In this document: positions 22,271 through 33,625 of the stretch, piece by piece
Position numbering within the stretch: position 1 is the stretch's first letter
How the letters are laid out: each line of letters starts with the position of its first letter
Assembly (NCBI GenBank): GCA_019188255.1
Contig: JAETXT010000001.1
Location: forward strand, 434,001-498,000
Length of the DNA: 64,000 nt
DNA from: Verticillium longisporum
Lineage: Eukaryota; Ascomycota; Sordariomycetes; Glomerellales; Plectosphaerellaceae
Reading direction: 5' to 3'
Position numbers and translations under genes: made by a program
Notes under the pieces: model-generated
The model's database searches: none
What the model saw: only the letters and a program-made list of their open reading frames with translations
Told to the model about the DNA's origin: nothing

Positions 22271-23080
22271 GGCCAAGAGCCTCGCATGTTCGGGTGGCGA
22301 TGGCAAAATGGATGCGCGCAATCGGGGCAAGGGCGTGGTCTAGTCGTCGGTCGAGTGGATGCTGGCGACTGTTGCTGATAGCGCAAAAGGCGAGCCGCAG
22401 AAATGGAGTATCAGATGAAGTTGTAGGATATTCACCGATGAGATAAGCTGCTGTTGAATGGCGATGGCGATGGTGTCGTTGGAATGATCTAGGTGTTGAG
22501 GAGAGTAGGGTGGCGCGTCATTGACTCAACTTGCTGCGACGTCGCTCTAGGGGTTCCCCCTAAATTTTTGAGCCGGCGATATGGGATAGAGCGGGCCACA
22601 TCGGCGGATTGAAAGGTCCAGGCCGATCTCTTGGGCCGAGCTTAGACGCTGGGGTGATGTCACGACGTCCGGTTCCTTCTAATTGGGTGGACAGGTGGGT
22701 GGGTCCGTGATAAGCACAGTGGTCGGAACGATAAGAGCCCGCGCCTTCCAATTCCCGGCCTGAACCCTTGGCTCTTGTAGTTCACCGAAGCCAACCAACT
22801 GTCAGTCACGCCGTTGACTCGATCGGTGATGCAACGGCCTAGACGCACCTCATCCATCCCCTCTATTCGTCACCACAACTCAGACCCTAGGTTCGACAAC
22901 TCTACCGCCTTTTGACTTAAGATTGTCTCCCGCATTCCTCATTTCACGCATCAAAAATTTGATAGAGCCTTGTTCCATTAAACTTGAGTCAATTCACCTC
23001 ATCGGATCAGAACTAGAACCCTGATGGCACTCTCATAGAAGTACCTTACATTACTAATCCGCCGTCTCTCTTCCCCTACG
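22271..23080. other. Divergent promoter region, carrier (minus) / F-box gene (plus)
   Basis: An 810-bp head-to-head spacer. The last 200 bp before 23081 are AT- and pyrimidine-richer and end in a CTCTCTTCCCCTACG leader. No gene was recognised. Confidence 0.55.
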
Positions 23081-24703
23081 ATGGAAGGCGATGCCAAGCC
23101 TGAGCTTGACTCCGAGCTCGAGTTCTTCCGACGTCAGTGGAAGTCTGAACTGCAGTCGAAGAAACCAGAGTCATCAAGTCAGCCAAAAGATTCACGCAAG
23201 GCCAAGGCTACCGCATCCGTCCCCAAACCACCTCATCGGTCAGACCCGTCATCGTCAACTTCACCCTCGCATGTTCGCCACAAGTCACAGCAAGATGAAG
23301 ATAACGACTACGTCAGGCCACCCGTTTTTGATGGCCCCGACGGGCCTTCAATATTGTCAGATGAGATGGTGAAGTCCGATGCCTTGGAGAAGCCAGGACC
23401 CATATCGGCCCTCGACCATTTCGAAGAGGCTGCGAAGAAGGAAGCCATTGGCAACCTCGGCGAAAGCCTTAAGCTTTACCGGAAGGCATTCCGTGTAGGT
23501 GTGGCCTGACCGATCAACAAGGACCAGCAAAACTGACTTGGCACCTAGATGGATGACCGTGTAGACTTGCAGTATAGAAAGAAGCACTTTCCAGCATCAG
23601 CTGTCAAGGCAGCCGCCCCATCGACCAAGCCAGCAGACATCGGCGCTGCCGCCCCTGCACACAACGCCAAGACTGAAAGACAACCGCAAACTTTCAAGGA
23701 TCTCGTCGCGAGCTTCTCCGGCCTATCGATTGAGCCCGCAGGGCCACCGGTCGAAGGCGACCCAGCACCACCTTGCCCCATCGCGGATGTGCCGCAGGAA
23801 ATTCTTAGCCACATCCTCACCGACGTGGCCATTGACGACATCGGCGACTTTGCACGTCTCTCACGGGTCTGCAAGCGCTTCGCCTACATGGTCGCCAACG
23901 GGACCCAGATCTGGCGCCGCGGCTGCCTCGGCCGCGAGCCGGGCTTCGCAGGCATGGACTCCGAGTGGCAGCCCGGCATCCAGTGGGTGCCCCTGGACGA
24001 GGATGACGAGATTAGCGACGACGGCACCGTCACCACGGCAGCCGCGCTCGCACGCCGCCGCGAGGCCGATAAGCTTGCGGCCACGATGGCTCTCTTCCCG
24101 GCCTACGCCTCTTCGTGGCAGCACATGTTCCGGCACCGCCCGCGCGTGCGCTTCAACGGGTGCTATATCAGCACGGTCAACTACATCCGCGCCGGTCAGG
24201 CGTCGGCGAACGCCGTTACGTGGGGCAGTCCCGTACACATTATCACGTACTACCGCTACCTGCGCTTCTTTCGCGACGGCACCGTCATCAGCCTCCTCAC
24301 AACATCAGAACCCGGCGACGTCGTGCACCACCTGACGAAGGAGGCGCTGGCCTTGCATCAGGGCGGCGCGGTGGCGCATCTGCCCTCCATCGTCATGGTG
24401 GATGGACTGCGAGGTCGATGGCGGCTGACATCGGCAGACGACGAGGCCGAGGCCGAGCCACCGGTTTCGGCAAAGGACGCAGAGGCCGGCCTGGTCATTG
24501 AGACGGAGGGTGTGATCGATAAGTACACATATCGCATGGACCTGTCGGTTCGCAGCGCGGGCAAGGGCGCGCGCAACACCAAGGTGGTGTGGAAGGGTTT
24601 CTACAGCCACAACAAGCTCACAGATGACTGGGCCGAATTTGGGCTGAAGAACGATAAAGCCTTCTTCTTCAGCCGCGTGAGGGGCTACCGCGCTGGCGCG
24701 TGA
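23081..24703 (+). CDS. F-box protein of the HRT3/Pof7/FBXO9 family, two exons
   Basis: Exons are 23081-23494 and 23549-24703, with a 54-bp intron (GTAGGT...CCTAG) joining KAFR to MDDRVDLQYRKKH, giving 522 residues. At residues ~115-150 there is a TPR-like/MIT-like helical pair (ALDHFEEAAKKEAIGNLGE, then LYRKAFRMDDRVDLQYRK). The F-box lies at about 212-250 (VPQEILSHILTDVAIDDIGD, then LSRVCKRFAYM). An HRT3/FBXO9-type C-terminal domain follows, with WQHMFRHRPRVRFNGCYIS, ITYYRYLRFFRDGTVISLLT and EPGDVVHHL. Such proteins are substrate receptors of SCF ubiquitin ligases; yeast Hrt3 and fission-yeast Pof7 are little characterised, and human FBXO9 acts on TORC1 regulators. The target here is unknown. 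The domain order matches the family. Confidence 0.9.
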
Positions 24704-27590
24704 GAGCTGGCAACAGCGGTTCTCCATCTTTTGTCACATGCGTGTGTGTGTGTGCCCCTGCCTGCGGCCCACGATCGGAAATCCGGGGATATCCTGGGGT
24801 TGCTGCGGGGTTCCACAACTTGCATTTAGAAGTACGTAACATAGACTCCGGGTTGGGCAGGAGGCGACATCAAGTATACAACTGCGACGGCTGACGCACA
24901 ACGTGTTGAGAGACCTGGGCGTCTTTCCGTAGTGTGGTCTCTTATCGACCAGTCTGCGGCCCCAATGCTGGCTAGTGCATCAACAGAAAGTGTGCTGGTG
25001 ACCACGCAATGACTCAAAGGTGGGCTGCGCCTTGGTGACATGACACGTGGATAGACATGCAGCAAGTCGAGTATATACAACTAGGCATCGCCGCGCGTGT
25101 TGCACTCTGCATAGATGCTGGCGGTGAATTGAACTCGCATAACAGTACAAGGTGTGCCGGCCCAAGCTTCACCCAGCCGAGACCGGATGTTGGTGATGGA
25201 TGAGGTGTGTAGGAGGCAAAATGGCATGCTCCCACCGAGCCTGATCATGGTGGCCATCGTCGATCCGTGCCTCCGTATTCGCTTGCCCGCTTGCCTCTGA
25301 TGCTCGCGGGCGCATTGGGTTCTGACTGCGTATGTCGTGTGGAAAGTTTCGGTCTCCGAGGTCGTCGCAGGCCGAAGCCAGCTCAGGCTATATATGATCT
25401 GGCCACAACAGGGTGAGACTCCGGGAGGATCGGAATGAAGCCATTCAAGACGCCGATGATGTGATCGCGAGTCTAGTCAGAGTATGACGACCACATTCCT
25501 CACCTTGCTGGCGTCGGTGTGGATAAGGCAGTGTCAGACTCAGCAGCACGGCAGGCGGGATGGGGCTGCTGTGTACGGGGAGATTTGGGCGGAGTGGAAT
25601 AAGCGCAAGGCGGTCGATTGCGTGACCGGCGCCATCCCCACAACCGGTCGAGGTTGATGTGCGGGGAGGCGTTTCGTTGGTTTGAGGCTAATCGGAGCCG
25701 GGAGCTCAGGGGTGATCACGACATCTTGGGACGGGATGAGTTGCCCGGGCGGTCAGACGATCGTATGCCTCTGTCGGGGGTTTTTCATCGTCGACGGGCG
25801 CCTCAATCTGCGATGATCCTGGGAAGGGGGGGTGATTGTTGGGATGGGAATACTTCGATTCTGACATGTTGGAATGCCTAATCTGGATTGCCTAATCAGT
25901 ATTTGCCTTTGCAAGATGAAATGTCATGGGGCCTCATCGACAGGCAGTTGATTGCATTGTGCACCGATGGGTAAATGAATAACACTTCCAGTCTACATCA
26001 TCATGTTGAAGCCGTAAAGATGGATCGAGGCAGGTGGTGGGTCATCGCGCCCCTTCATGCCTGACCTCAGCCTCCCGTCACTCAACGAAAAAAGAGCCCC
26101 CCTTCCAGCCCAGCTGGGGTTGTTTCCTCCTCGAAATACAAAGGAAGGCAGGGTGTGCCCGCATATGCAAGTGGCGGAAAGACACGAGACCCTTATGCAA
26201 GCGTCGAGGATGAGAGAGGCCACTAAGGCAGGTGCAACCAGGCGAGGTCTCGCGGACCAGTGTGCCGCTCGTTTGGTGCATATCAGGCGCCTGGGGATGG
26301 GCCTGTATTGTCGAGTCGTGGCCAGAGAGTGGCCAGAGACACAGGCTCTCGTGGATGCACACCGCCCCTGCGATCGTCCCAGCTCGGTAGGCAAATAGAC
26401 GAAGAAGGTATTTCGAAGGCAGTTCGTGTGGTGGCAGAAGCCCTCAAACCTCGGGACTCGACTGCCCAGGATGGAAGGCGACTGGTATCAGTGGATCGCC
26501 AATGCGCCGCTACAGGGGGGCTCCCAGTGTCCTGTTCAGTGACTTGGCTTTTCCGACTCGTCGGAGGACCCTTGCAGGGGCAACGCACGTCCGGGCAGCT
26601 TTGCGAATACGTCCAGGCAGCGCTGGGTGCTTCTCCTTCGTGGATAGAAGCATAACCAGCCCAATGTCGCCATTGGATCCAGCGAGAACGCCATCTCAGT
26701 GTGCCACGCCCCTCGGACCGACCAACCCCATGCGACGAATGCTGCGTTCTTGTTGCTAAACGGTATCCAGGGATGGATGGAGGGCCCCAAGACCCGGAAA
26801 GACAGCAAGGTCAACCGTGCATACAGTTGCGCCATGGACACCTCGACAGTTGCAAGTGCCCAGCCCGAGCCTCCGCCATTCTGCCAGCAATCAAAGGACT
26901 TGGTCGCCCTCCTCCTCCCTCTCTATGCATTTGTCAACGCAGATGTCTGGGAGATGGAGGGATGGTCATTTAACTCGGGAACGTCCGACGATGCCCGCTT
27001 GCACCCATTCACTCCCCGTTGTCGTTGCATATCCTCCATTCTCCTCCGCCTCGCCCACATGCTCCCCTCCCCTTATGCTTGATGCCGCCAGTCACCCTGC
27101 CTGGCCCCCTCCCCTTCCCATCCGTCCACTTTCTGTTCCCCTCTGATGTGCTGGTTTTAAAAGAGAAGTCTGCTCCCTGCCTTCCCGCTCCGTTGACCGT
27201 TATACTCTTTCCCTCTCTCTCATCCATATCCCAACGTCTGATCCTCCAGACTACGACGTAAGACTACCCAGTCGTGTGTCTCTCGTACTTCTAATCTCCC
27301 TCTGAAATCTTAACTCGGACCCCGGATCAGCCGCACACATCTCCCTCACCCCTGCCTTGCCTTAGACCGCATCCAACCACGGCAATACTTTGACACCCTC
27401 AAAAGTCTTGCCTTGCCATTTAATTTCAACCCTATCGCACTCACACGCACGCGAGCACACAAACATCACACCTACACAAACACACGTCTCACCCACCTGA
27501 GCGTACCGGCTCAGCTGTCCTCACTTCGCTCCTGTCCTTCAACGATATCTCCCCCCCCCTCGTTGAAGTCGGGTGCTCTTTCCAACCAAG
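24704..27590. other. 2.9-kb gene-poor interval upstream of choline sulfatase
   Basis: No open frame here carries a recognisable domain. The segment 26800-27590 is strongly pyrimidine-rich with CA-repeat-like stretches (about 27440-27490), typical of a long fungal promoter or leader. A (GT)n tract lies at about 24741-24752. A regulatory RNA or long 5' UTR of the sulfatase is possible. Confidence 0.5.
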
Positions 27591-29372
27591 ATGGCTCCCG
27601 ATCTCAACTCCCTCCCATCCTCGCCCATGGCTTCGGCCACAAGGCCAGAGAGGCCCGTTGGTGGTGGCCCTGGCGGTCCTGGTGGCCCTGGCAGCTCGGC
27701 GAAGAGGCCCAACATTCTCTACGTCATGGCTGATCAGTTGGCCGCCCCCCAACTGAAGATGTACAACCCAGAGTCTCAGATCAAGACGCCCAATCTTGAT
27801 GGTCTTGCTGCCAAGTCTGTCCAGTTTGACTCTGCGTACTGCCCGTCACCTCTCTGCGCTCCTTCGCGCATGAGCATGATCACTGGTCTCCTGCCCATGG
27901 GCATCGGCGCCTACGACAATGCTAGCCAGATCTCCAGTGACATTCCCACATATGCCCACTACCTCCGTCTCCAGGGCTATCACACGGCCCTCGCCGGCAA
28001 GATGCATTTCATCGGCGACCAGCTTCACGGCTACGAGACTCGTCTGACGAGCGACATCTACCCTGGTGATTTTGGCTGGGCTGTCAACTGGGACGAGCCC
28101 GACACGCGTCTGGAATGGTACCACAACGCGAGCTCGATTCTGCAGGCAGGCACGTGCATTCGCAGCAACCAGCTGGACTATGACGAAGAGGTCATGTACA
28201 AGTCGACGCAATTCCTCTACGAGCACACTCGTCAGGGTCCTGACGCCCGGCCCTTCTCGCTCACTGTAAGTCATTTCTACCCCCTGGATCACATGGCTCA
28301 TTTCACTCACACCATGCAGGTCTCTCTGACCCACCCTCATGACCCGTACACTATTGAGGAAAAGTACTGGGACATGTACGAGGGCGTCGACATTGCTCTG
28401 CCCAAAGTCCGCATTCCCAACGAGGAGCAGGACGCCCACAGCAAGCGCCTCCTGAAGGTCTGCGATCTTTGGGACCAGGACTTCACCGATGACCAGATCA
28501 AGCGCGCCAAGCGTGCCTACTTTGGCGCCGTCAGCTATGTCGATGACTGCGTTGGCCGCCTCCTACAGGTGCTCAAGCAGTGCCGCCTCGACGACAACAC
28601 CATTGTTGTCTTTAGCGGCGACCACGGTGACATGCTGGGCGAGCGCAACCTTTGGTACAAGATGAGCTACTTTGAGTCGTCTGTGCGCGTACCGCTGTTC
28701 ATCCACCACCCCCACCAGTTCCAGCCCCACCGCGTTTCTCAGAACGTGTCGACCCTGGACATCCTGCCCACCATGTGCGACTTTGTTGGTGTCAAGCCGT
28801 ACAAGGACCTTCCCATGGACGGAATCTCGCTCTTCCCTCACCTCGAGGGCAAGGAGGGCCACGATACCGCTTTCGCCGAATACACGGGTGAGGGTACTAT
28901 TAGCCCGCTCATGATGATTCGTCGCGGCGACTGGAAGTACATCACCTGCCCAACAGATGGCGTGCAGCTCTTCAACCTCAAGCACGACCCTCTCGAGCTC
29001 CGCGATCTTTCCAAGCTCACGAAGAAGGGCGCCCAGAGCGAGCACGAGAAGGAAGCCCTCGAGGTCCTCGAGGCCTTTGACGCCGAGGCGGCAGCGCGCT
29101 GGGACTTTGATGCCATCACCAAGCAGGTCGTGCTCTCGCAGCGCAAGCGCCGCCTTGTGTGGTCTGCGCTTCTCAAGGGCACCTTCACCAGCTGGGATCA
29201 CAACCCCAACGACGACGGCAGGCTCAAGTACATCCGGTCCCAGATTCCCCTGGACGAGCTCGAGCGCCGCGCGCGCTATCCACCCGTGGACACTTATGGC
29301 AAGGAGATTGCGCAGGCGACTACCGCGTCTGGCAGGGTTGTCATCGACCAGGCCGGTTCGAAGGGACAGTAA
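27591..29372 (+). CDS. Choline-sulfatase (BetC-type), two exons
   Basis: Exons are 27591-28265 and 28320-29372. The 54-bp GTAAGT...TGCAG intron is a multiple of three and has no stop; removing it joins FSLT to VSLTHPHDPY and gives 575 residues. The type-I sulfatase signature CAPSR is at residues 89-93, Cys89 being the residue converted to formylglycine. Metal-site residues are in LYVMADQ (about 44-50) and FSGDHGDMLGERNLWYKMS. The choline-sulfatase C-terminal block is present (WDFDAITKQVVLSQRKRRLV). The enzyme splits choline-O-sulfate into choline and sulfate, a way fungi store and recover sulfur. There is no signal peptide, so it is probably cytosolic. The first ~38 residues include a Gly/Pro-rich insert (GGGPGGPGGPG). 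Sulfur-dependent regulation is usual in the family but was not seen directly here. Confidence 0.93.
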   Translation: MAPDLNSLPSSPMASATRPERPVGGGPGGPGGPGSSAKRPNILYVMADQLAAPQLKMYNPESQIKTPNLDGLAAKSVQFDSAYCPSPLCAPSRMSMITGLLPMGIGAYDNASQISSDIPTYAHYLRLQGYHTALAGKMHFIGDQLHGYETRLTSDIYPGDFGWAVNWDEPDTRLEWYHNASSILQAGTCIRSNQLDYDEEVMYKSTQFLYEHTRQGPDARPFSLTVSHFYPLDHMAHFTHTMQVSLTHPHDPYTIEEKYWDMYEGVDIALPKVRIPNEEQDAHSKRLLKVCDLWDQDFTDDQIKRAKRAYFGAVSYVDDCVGRLLQVLKQCRLDDNTIVVFSGDHGDMLGERNLWYKMSYFESSVRVPLFIHHPHQFQPHRVSQNVSTLDILPTMCDFVGVKPYKDLPMDGISLFPHLEGKEGHDTAFAEYTGEGTISPLMMIRRGDWKYITCPTDGVQLFNLKHDPLELRDLSKLTKKGAQSEHEKEALEVLEAFDAEAAARWDFDAITKQVVLSQRKRRLVWSALLKGTFTSWDHNPNDDGRLKYIRSQIPLDELERRARYPPVDTYGKEIAQATTASGRVVIDQAGSKGQ

Positions 29373-30461
29373 TCTGATGCTCTCCGTTCTTCGTTGCTTT
29401 CTGTAACCTTTTCACCTGGAACTTTCCGCTTCACGATGACACGACTTCGGATACGTCCATTGCTGCATTTCAAAATAGCGAGGGGGGTATTGATACTTGA
29501 TGGTAAAATGCTCCTTGCTTAGGCCTCTGAAAATGAATTTGGCCTGGTCTGTTGCTCATTTTGGAGATTTTATAGTCTCTTGGGGATCGGGAGGTCTCGA
29601 TAGTTTTGCTGCATGTTCTCATAGTTTCGGAGTTTAGCGGGTCAAGAAATTGAAAGACACTTCTAACAAACAATAGTCACGACATTAAGTAACTCGAATG
29701 TGACTCTTTGAAAGTGGCACGTCGTGATGTTGCGACGCTGGCCATATATGACGTGTTGGCGGGGGTTCCTTTGCGGCGCCGTGAAGAGGCGGGGTTCACA
29801 AGTTTCAGTCATGTATTGAAATACACTCAGTACAAGAATGTCTAAACGAGAAGCCCAATCACTGGCCCCCAGAGCTTTGGGACGACGTTGGCGACGGGGG
29901 CAGAGCCGCACTTTTTGAGGGGATCATGGGGAATCCGTACATCATAGCGTTACCTGTTGCAGCTTCATAGCCGGGCAGGGCGTTTGATCTCACCAGTGAT
30001 ACTTGATGGCCGCCCACCCCTTCCCCTGCCGCTTCTGGGGGGGGCAGTGGGGGTTCACGACTTGGTCGTGCCTTCAGGGCACTGTGGTAGCGGCAGCTGC
30101 GGGGCTGCTGCCTGTCCCAGACCCACCTCACTCGGGCTGTACCTTTGGCATGTACCTGAGGTAGCCGTGCGCTGATGGAAGCAACGCCGGACACTGAAGC
30201 TCGGATGCGACTGCCAGCAACTTCAGAACCTCAAGCAAGCATTTAGAGAGCATCTCCACCACAAAGCTTCCTCTAGCACAAACACAAGACCACAGCCACC
30301 ATTTCGCCCAAGAATACCCTCCCGATTGCTTCGTCCAGTAGTCGTCAGTTCCCGAGCACTTCACCAGATTGAAATCTGCCACCGATCTATTTAGCGATTC
30401 TGTCTACATCCGCATCACCTCGCTCTGCGGCCGGCAGCTCGCCGTGACATAACCCCCCACC
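29373..30461. other. Intergenic, nothing recognised
   Basis: This is the 3' flank of choline sulfatase and the leader of MED8. A G-run (GGGGGGG) lies near 30040. Short ORFs on both strands are without motifs. Confidence 0.55.
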
Positions 30462-31335
30462 ATGGCCTACCGTCAGCAGACCAATGCCCTCGGCCTCTCC
30501 GACGACGAGACGAAAGCCCTGGAACAGACCCGTCAGCGCCTCTACCAACTCACCAACAGCATACAAAGCTTCAAGGCCGACGTCGCCAAGAGCAACCCCT
30601 CCCCCGCAGTACGCATCCCTTTCCTCGGCAGCACGCTTGCTTCCCCGACGCTGCGCGCACCGATGCTGACAGGCTCTAGATCCTCGCTACAGGCCCAGTA
30701 CCAGATCCTGCTCCGAAACCTCCAGTCCCTTCTCGACATTGTGAACGAGAATGCCGTCCCCTTCGCCCACACCTCGGTCCACCCAGCCGTCAACTTTCCC
30801 GGCCGCACGCAGGAGAATATCCTGCTGACCCTCCTCCGCAAGAAGCGTGAGCCGGACGTGGAGGAGCGCGTCGAGCGCGGCCTCGAAACGGCGCGGGATG
30901 TACGCGCCGCTGTGGCGGCGGACGGAAAGGACGGCATCACGCGGCTCGAGGAGGTGTGGAAGGAGCTGCGAGCCTGGACACAGGAACGCGTGGCGCAGTA
31001 CGTTATTGAGGAGGCGGGCGACGTCTACACGCGCGAGGAGCGCGAGGGCGGCATCGAGAACGTGCGCAGCGGTCTCAAGAGGCCGTTGGAGGAGCCCGAT
31101 GAGAGCGACGACGAAGACGGCGACGACGACGAAAACGAGGAAGAGGACGTCGTTATGGGCGACGGGGCGCAGTCGGGGCGCCGCAGCCGGGCAAGGTGGC
31201 CGGGCCAGAACCTGAGGTGTTCTTCTGGTTCTCGGCCAGGGAGACTTTGACCTGCCGCGCAACGTCGAGTTTGAGAAGGATGCTGCCAAGAGAGCGAGGT
31301 TGGCCGTGGCCGGGGGGCCGCCGAGGATAAGCTAG
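30462..31335 (+). CDS. MED8: Mediator subunit 8 (MED8), frame apparently broken by single-base indels
   Basis: The N-terminus (LGLSDDETKALEQTRQRLYQLTNSIQSFKADVAKSNP) and the following SSLQAQYQILLRNLQSL block are the MED8 helical signature; LEEVWKELRAWTQERVAQYV follows. MED8 is a head-module subunit linking Mediator to RNA polymerase II. An intron GTACGC...CTCTAG (about 30610-30680) would join NPSP to SSLQ, but it fits only with one C fewer in the run before the donor. The uncorrected frame stays open to a stop at 31248-31250 but misses the apparent C-terminus. After the acidic DDEDGDDDENEEEDVVMGDG stretch, protein-like sequence shifts frame (APQPGKVAGPEPEVFFWFSAR, about 31178-31240) and shifts again to GDFDLPRNVEFEKDAAKRAR, ending at 31335. 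Either the assembly has homopolymer errors or this copy is damaged. Confidence 0.75.
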
Positions 31336-32584
31336 GCGCGAGGCTTGTGAGCTGCGAGCTGCGAGCTGCCTGCGATGCTTGGGGGGAGATATGATACCCA
31401 GCTACTCTGTCAACTGAGTAGCGTTCCGGTCGAGCGTGAGCTAGCATTTTGGATGGGTGCCCTGGGTGCATGATCTAAGTTCAACGGTGTTTCCGAAGAA
31501 TCGCCATGATTCTTGACCGGCAGACTTTTATCGCACCCCGGGCAGTCATCACGATGATGCACAAGCACCACGTCTACAGATCATTGCGGTTGCATCACGG
31601 CACTAAAAGTAAAAGCCCCTGCATCTGAACAGGGTCCAGGCCCAGCCATGCACAACCGTCGTTTCCATCTGCCTACTTCAAGACGCGGGTTCGTCGCCAG
31701 GAAAGGTCCGGTGCTTCAAGGCCAGCGCTTTACAGTTTGGCTCACCTCAGCTTATCAGCTTCCCCACTCCCTTCCGGCTTGGCTGGTCACCCGGCCGTCG
31801 AGATTCAACTACAACAAAGCCAAATGTCAGTAGAGGCATCCTTGATCGACCTCCTGGGAACTGGTCCATCTTCATACCAAGTCTTCACCGGAGTCCTGTC
31901 GACGACAATCCTGCTCATTACATTCGTTCGATACGACGCGTGTCACCTTAAGGTATCTCAACCGTCGTGCAACGGAAATCCCAATCCCCTCCGTCTTGCA
32001 CAGCATCTTCTAGCCCTAAAGTCAAAATCCGACCAGCTGGTCCAATGTCGCAGGTTGTAAAACGCCAAAAGGGCAGCTCGCACCCAGCCAGCCAACCGAA
32101 GATGCATGTTCGTCGCCCCTCTTCAGCCAAGCTGTCAGCTTACGCTGGGCCCCTTAGCTTGGGCCGACTACCCTTTTTGGACAAAACTCCCCAAAGTCTT
32201 TTGAAGCAGATTGGGGGTGATGTTCAAGTGTCCAATTGGGTTCATTCGTCCGTCGGCGTGAGACGCTGATCAGATGCTGTCAGCCGCAGCTCGTCAGCAC
32301 AATGTCGGGGGGAGGTAAGGCGCTGTGAGATCATGGGATCTTCTTGCATGTACAATATCAGGCTTTGCCCTGCTGCTGCCGTTCTTCAGAGTCTGTTTAC
32401 TCTCTTGCTTCTTCAGGAACTCTACTGTCTTGTTGCGTCTTGTTCTCCCCTGTTTCTGACAGTATTGCCGTCACTTTGTCGTCGTCTGAAAACACACTCA
32501 ACACTTGATCGCCTTGGAAGATCCCCTGATCGCTCTGGTCGAATCTTGGCTCAGCAACAGACTGGTGCAGATACCTCGCTCGGC
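31336..32584. other. Intergenic, no gene recognised
   Basis: A 1.25-kb spacer between two plus-strand genes. An upstream in-frame ATG at 32333 could extend the next protein by 84 residues, but that stretch is Leu/Ser-rich with no similarity I recognise and looks like leader sequence. Confidence 0.5.
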
Positions 32585-33625
32585 ATGAGTGTTACAACCA
32601 CAATCGAGGTGCCCGTGGTCACCACGAAGACGATCCCGCTGGGATACAATGCTGCAGGTCAGGTGGACCTGTCTTGTTTCTGCTTCAATATTGACCCAAG
32701 GTTATTGATCGATACGCCTCCGGCTCCAAAAGCCTGCCTAAAGCGTGAGCCTCCCGTGTTCCGCCTGATGGATCTGCCCCTCGAAATCAGACTTCAGATC
32801 TTCCAATGGACCTGCCTCATGCACCCACTACGCTACGCACAACTGGCACCTTGGTATCCGACGCCCAGCTACACGACTTACCCCCAGGAGCTCCTCAGAT
32901 CCGAAATTGACCAGGCAAACGACGTTCCAGCCAAGACAGATCTCGACGGCAGGAGGCTCCTCTCTCCGCACCGCCTCGTCTGCAGCATGCCCACGGCCCT
33001 ACTGCGCTGCAGCCGGCAGATCTACGCCGAGACGCACCTCGTGCCGTTCCAGGAGAACGAGTTTGTCTTCGTCAACTGGTTCTCCTCCGGCCTCTGGGCC
33101 GCCCGCGCCTTTGCCCGGCCCCTCCAGCCCTGGCAGCGCGGTGCCATGCGGCAGGTCCGCCTCGAGGTGCTGGGCCGCGACTTCTCCGGCGCCGGCCTCA
33201 AGGAGTGGACGGCTCTGTGCGACGGCTGGGCCGACGGCCTGCGCGGCTTGCGGCTCAAGATCCTGGTCGGTGGCGGTCCCGTCGAGCCTGCCGTCGCGTT
33301 GACGCGGCTGAACGACGAGAACGCGGAGCTGCAGATAGCCGACGTCTTTCGCGACCCGGAGCCGAGGCCGGCGTGGATCGAGGAGGGGCTGCGGCGGCTG
33401 CGGGGCCTGCGGGCCTTGGAGGTTGAGCTGTCAACGCTGGATTGGGATAACGACCGGAAGCGCGCGTGGTGTGCTTCGCTGGGGCGGATGCTCAATGCCG
33501 AGAGGGAGAAGACGGGGCTTGGGCCGGTCAGTGTTGCGTGTGTCAGGAGGCTTTCGGCGCCGAGGGAACCGGCTGTTGCGAAGGAGGTCGCGAGAGGGGT
33601 CGTTGTGCCGAAGGAGTCTGGTTGA
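32585..33625 (+). CDS. F-box-like/DUF7730-type fungal protein of unknown function
   Basis: A single exon encodes 346 residues from the ATG at 32585. Residues ~58-80 read FRLMDLPLEIRLQIFQWTC, an F-box-like LPxEIRxxIF motif, followed by a region with TALLRCSRQIYAETHLVPFQENEFVF. The pairing of LPxEIRxxIY and LLxxCRQIYxEAxPxLYxxNxFxF is typical of a large Pezizomycotina family annotated DUF7730 or 'F-box-like'. These proteins are numerous, poorly characterised and not assigned to a pathway. The C-terminal half is Arg/Leu-rich without a known motif. The longer start at 32333 would add a leader of doubtful coding quality, so I chose the ATG just before SVTTTIEVPVV. Confidence 0.75.
   Translation: MSVTTTIEVPVVTTKTIPLGYNAAGQVDLSCFCFNIDPRLLIDTPPAPKACLKREPPVFRLMDLPLEIRLQIFQWTCLMHPLRYAQLAPWYPTPSYTTYPQELLRSEIDQANDVPAKTDLDGRRLLSPHRLVCSMPTALLRCSRQIYAETHLVPFQENEFVFVNWFSSGLWAARAFARPLQPWQRGAMRQVRLEVLGRDFSGAGLKEWTALCDGWADGLRGLRLKILVGGGPVEPAVALTRLNDENAELQIADVFRDPEPRPAWIEEGLRRLRGLRALEVELSTLDWDNDRKRAWCASLGRMLNAEREKTGLGPVSVACVRRLSAPREPAVAKEVARGVVVPKESG

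Noticed and set aside
32333..32584. N-terminal extension of the F-box-like protein from an upstream ATG
   Set aside because: Leu/Ser-rich stretch unlike the family; the ATG at 32585 is closer to the first conserved block.
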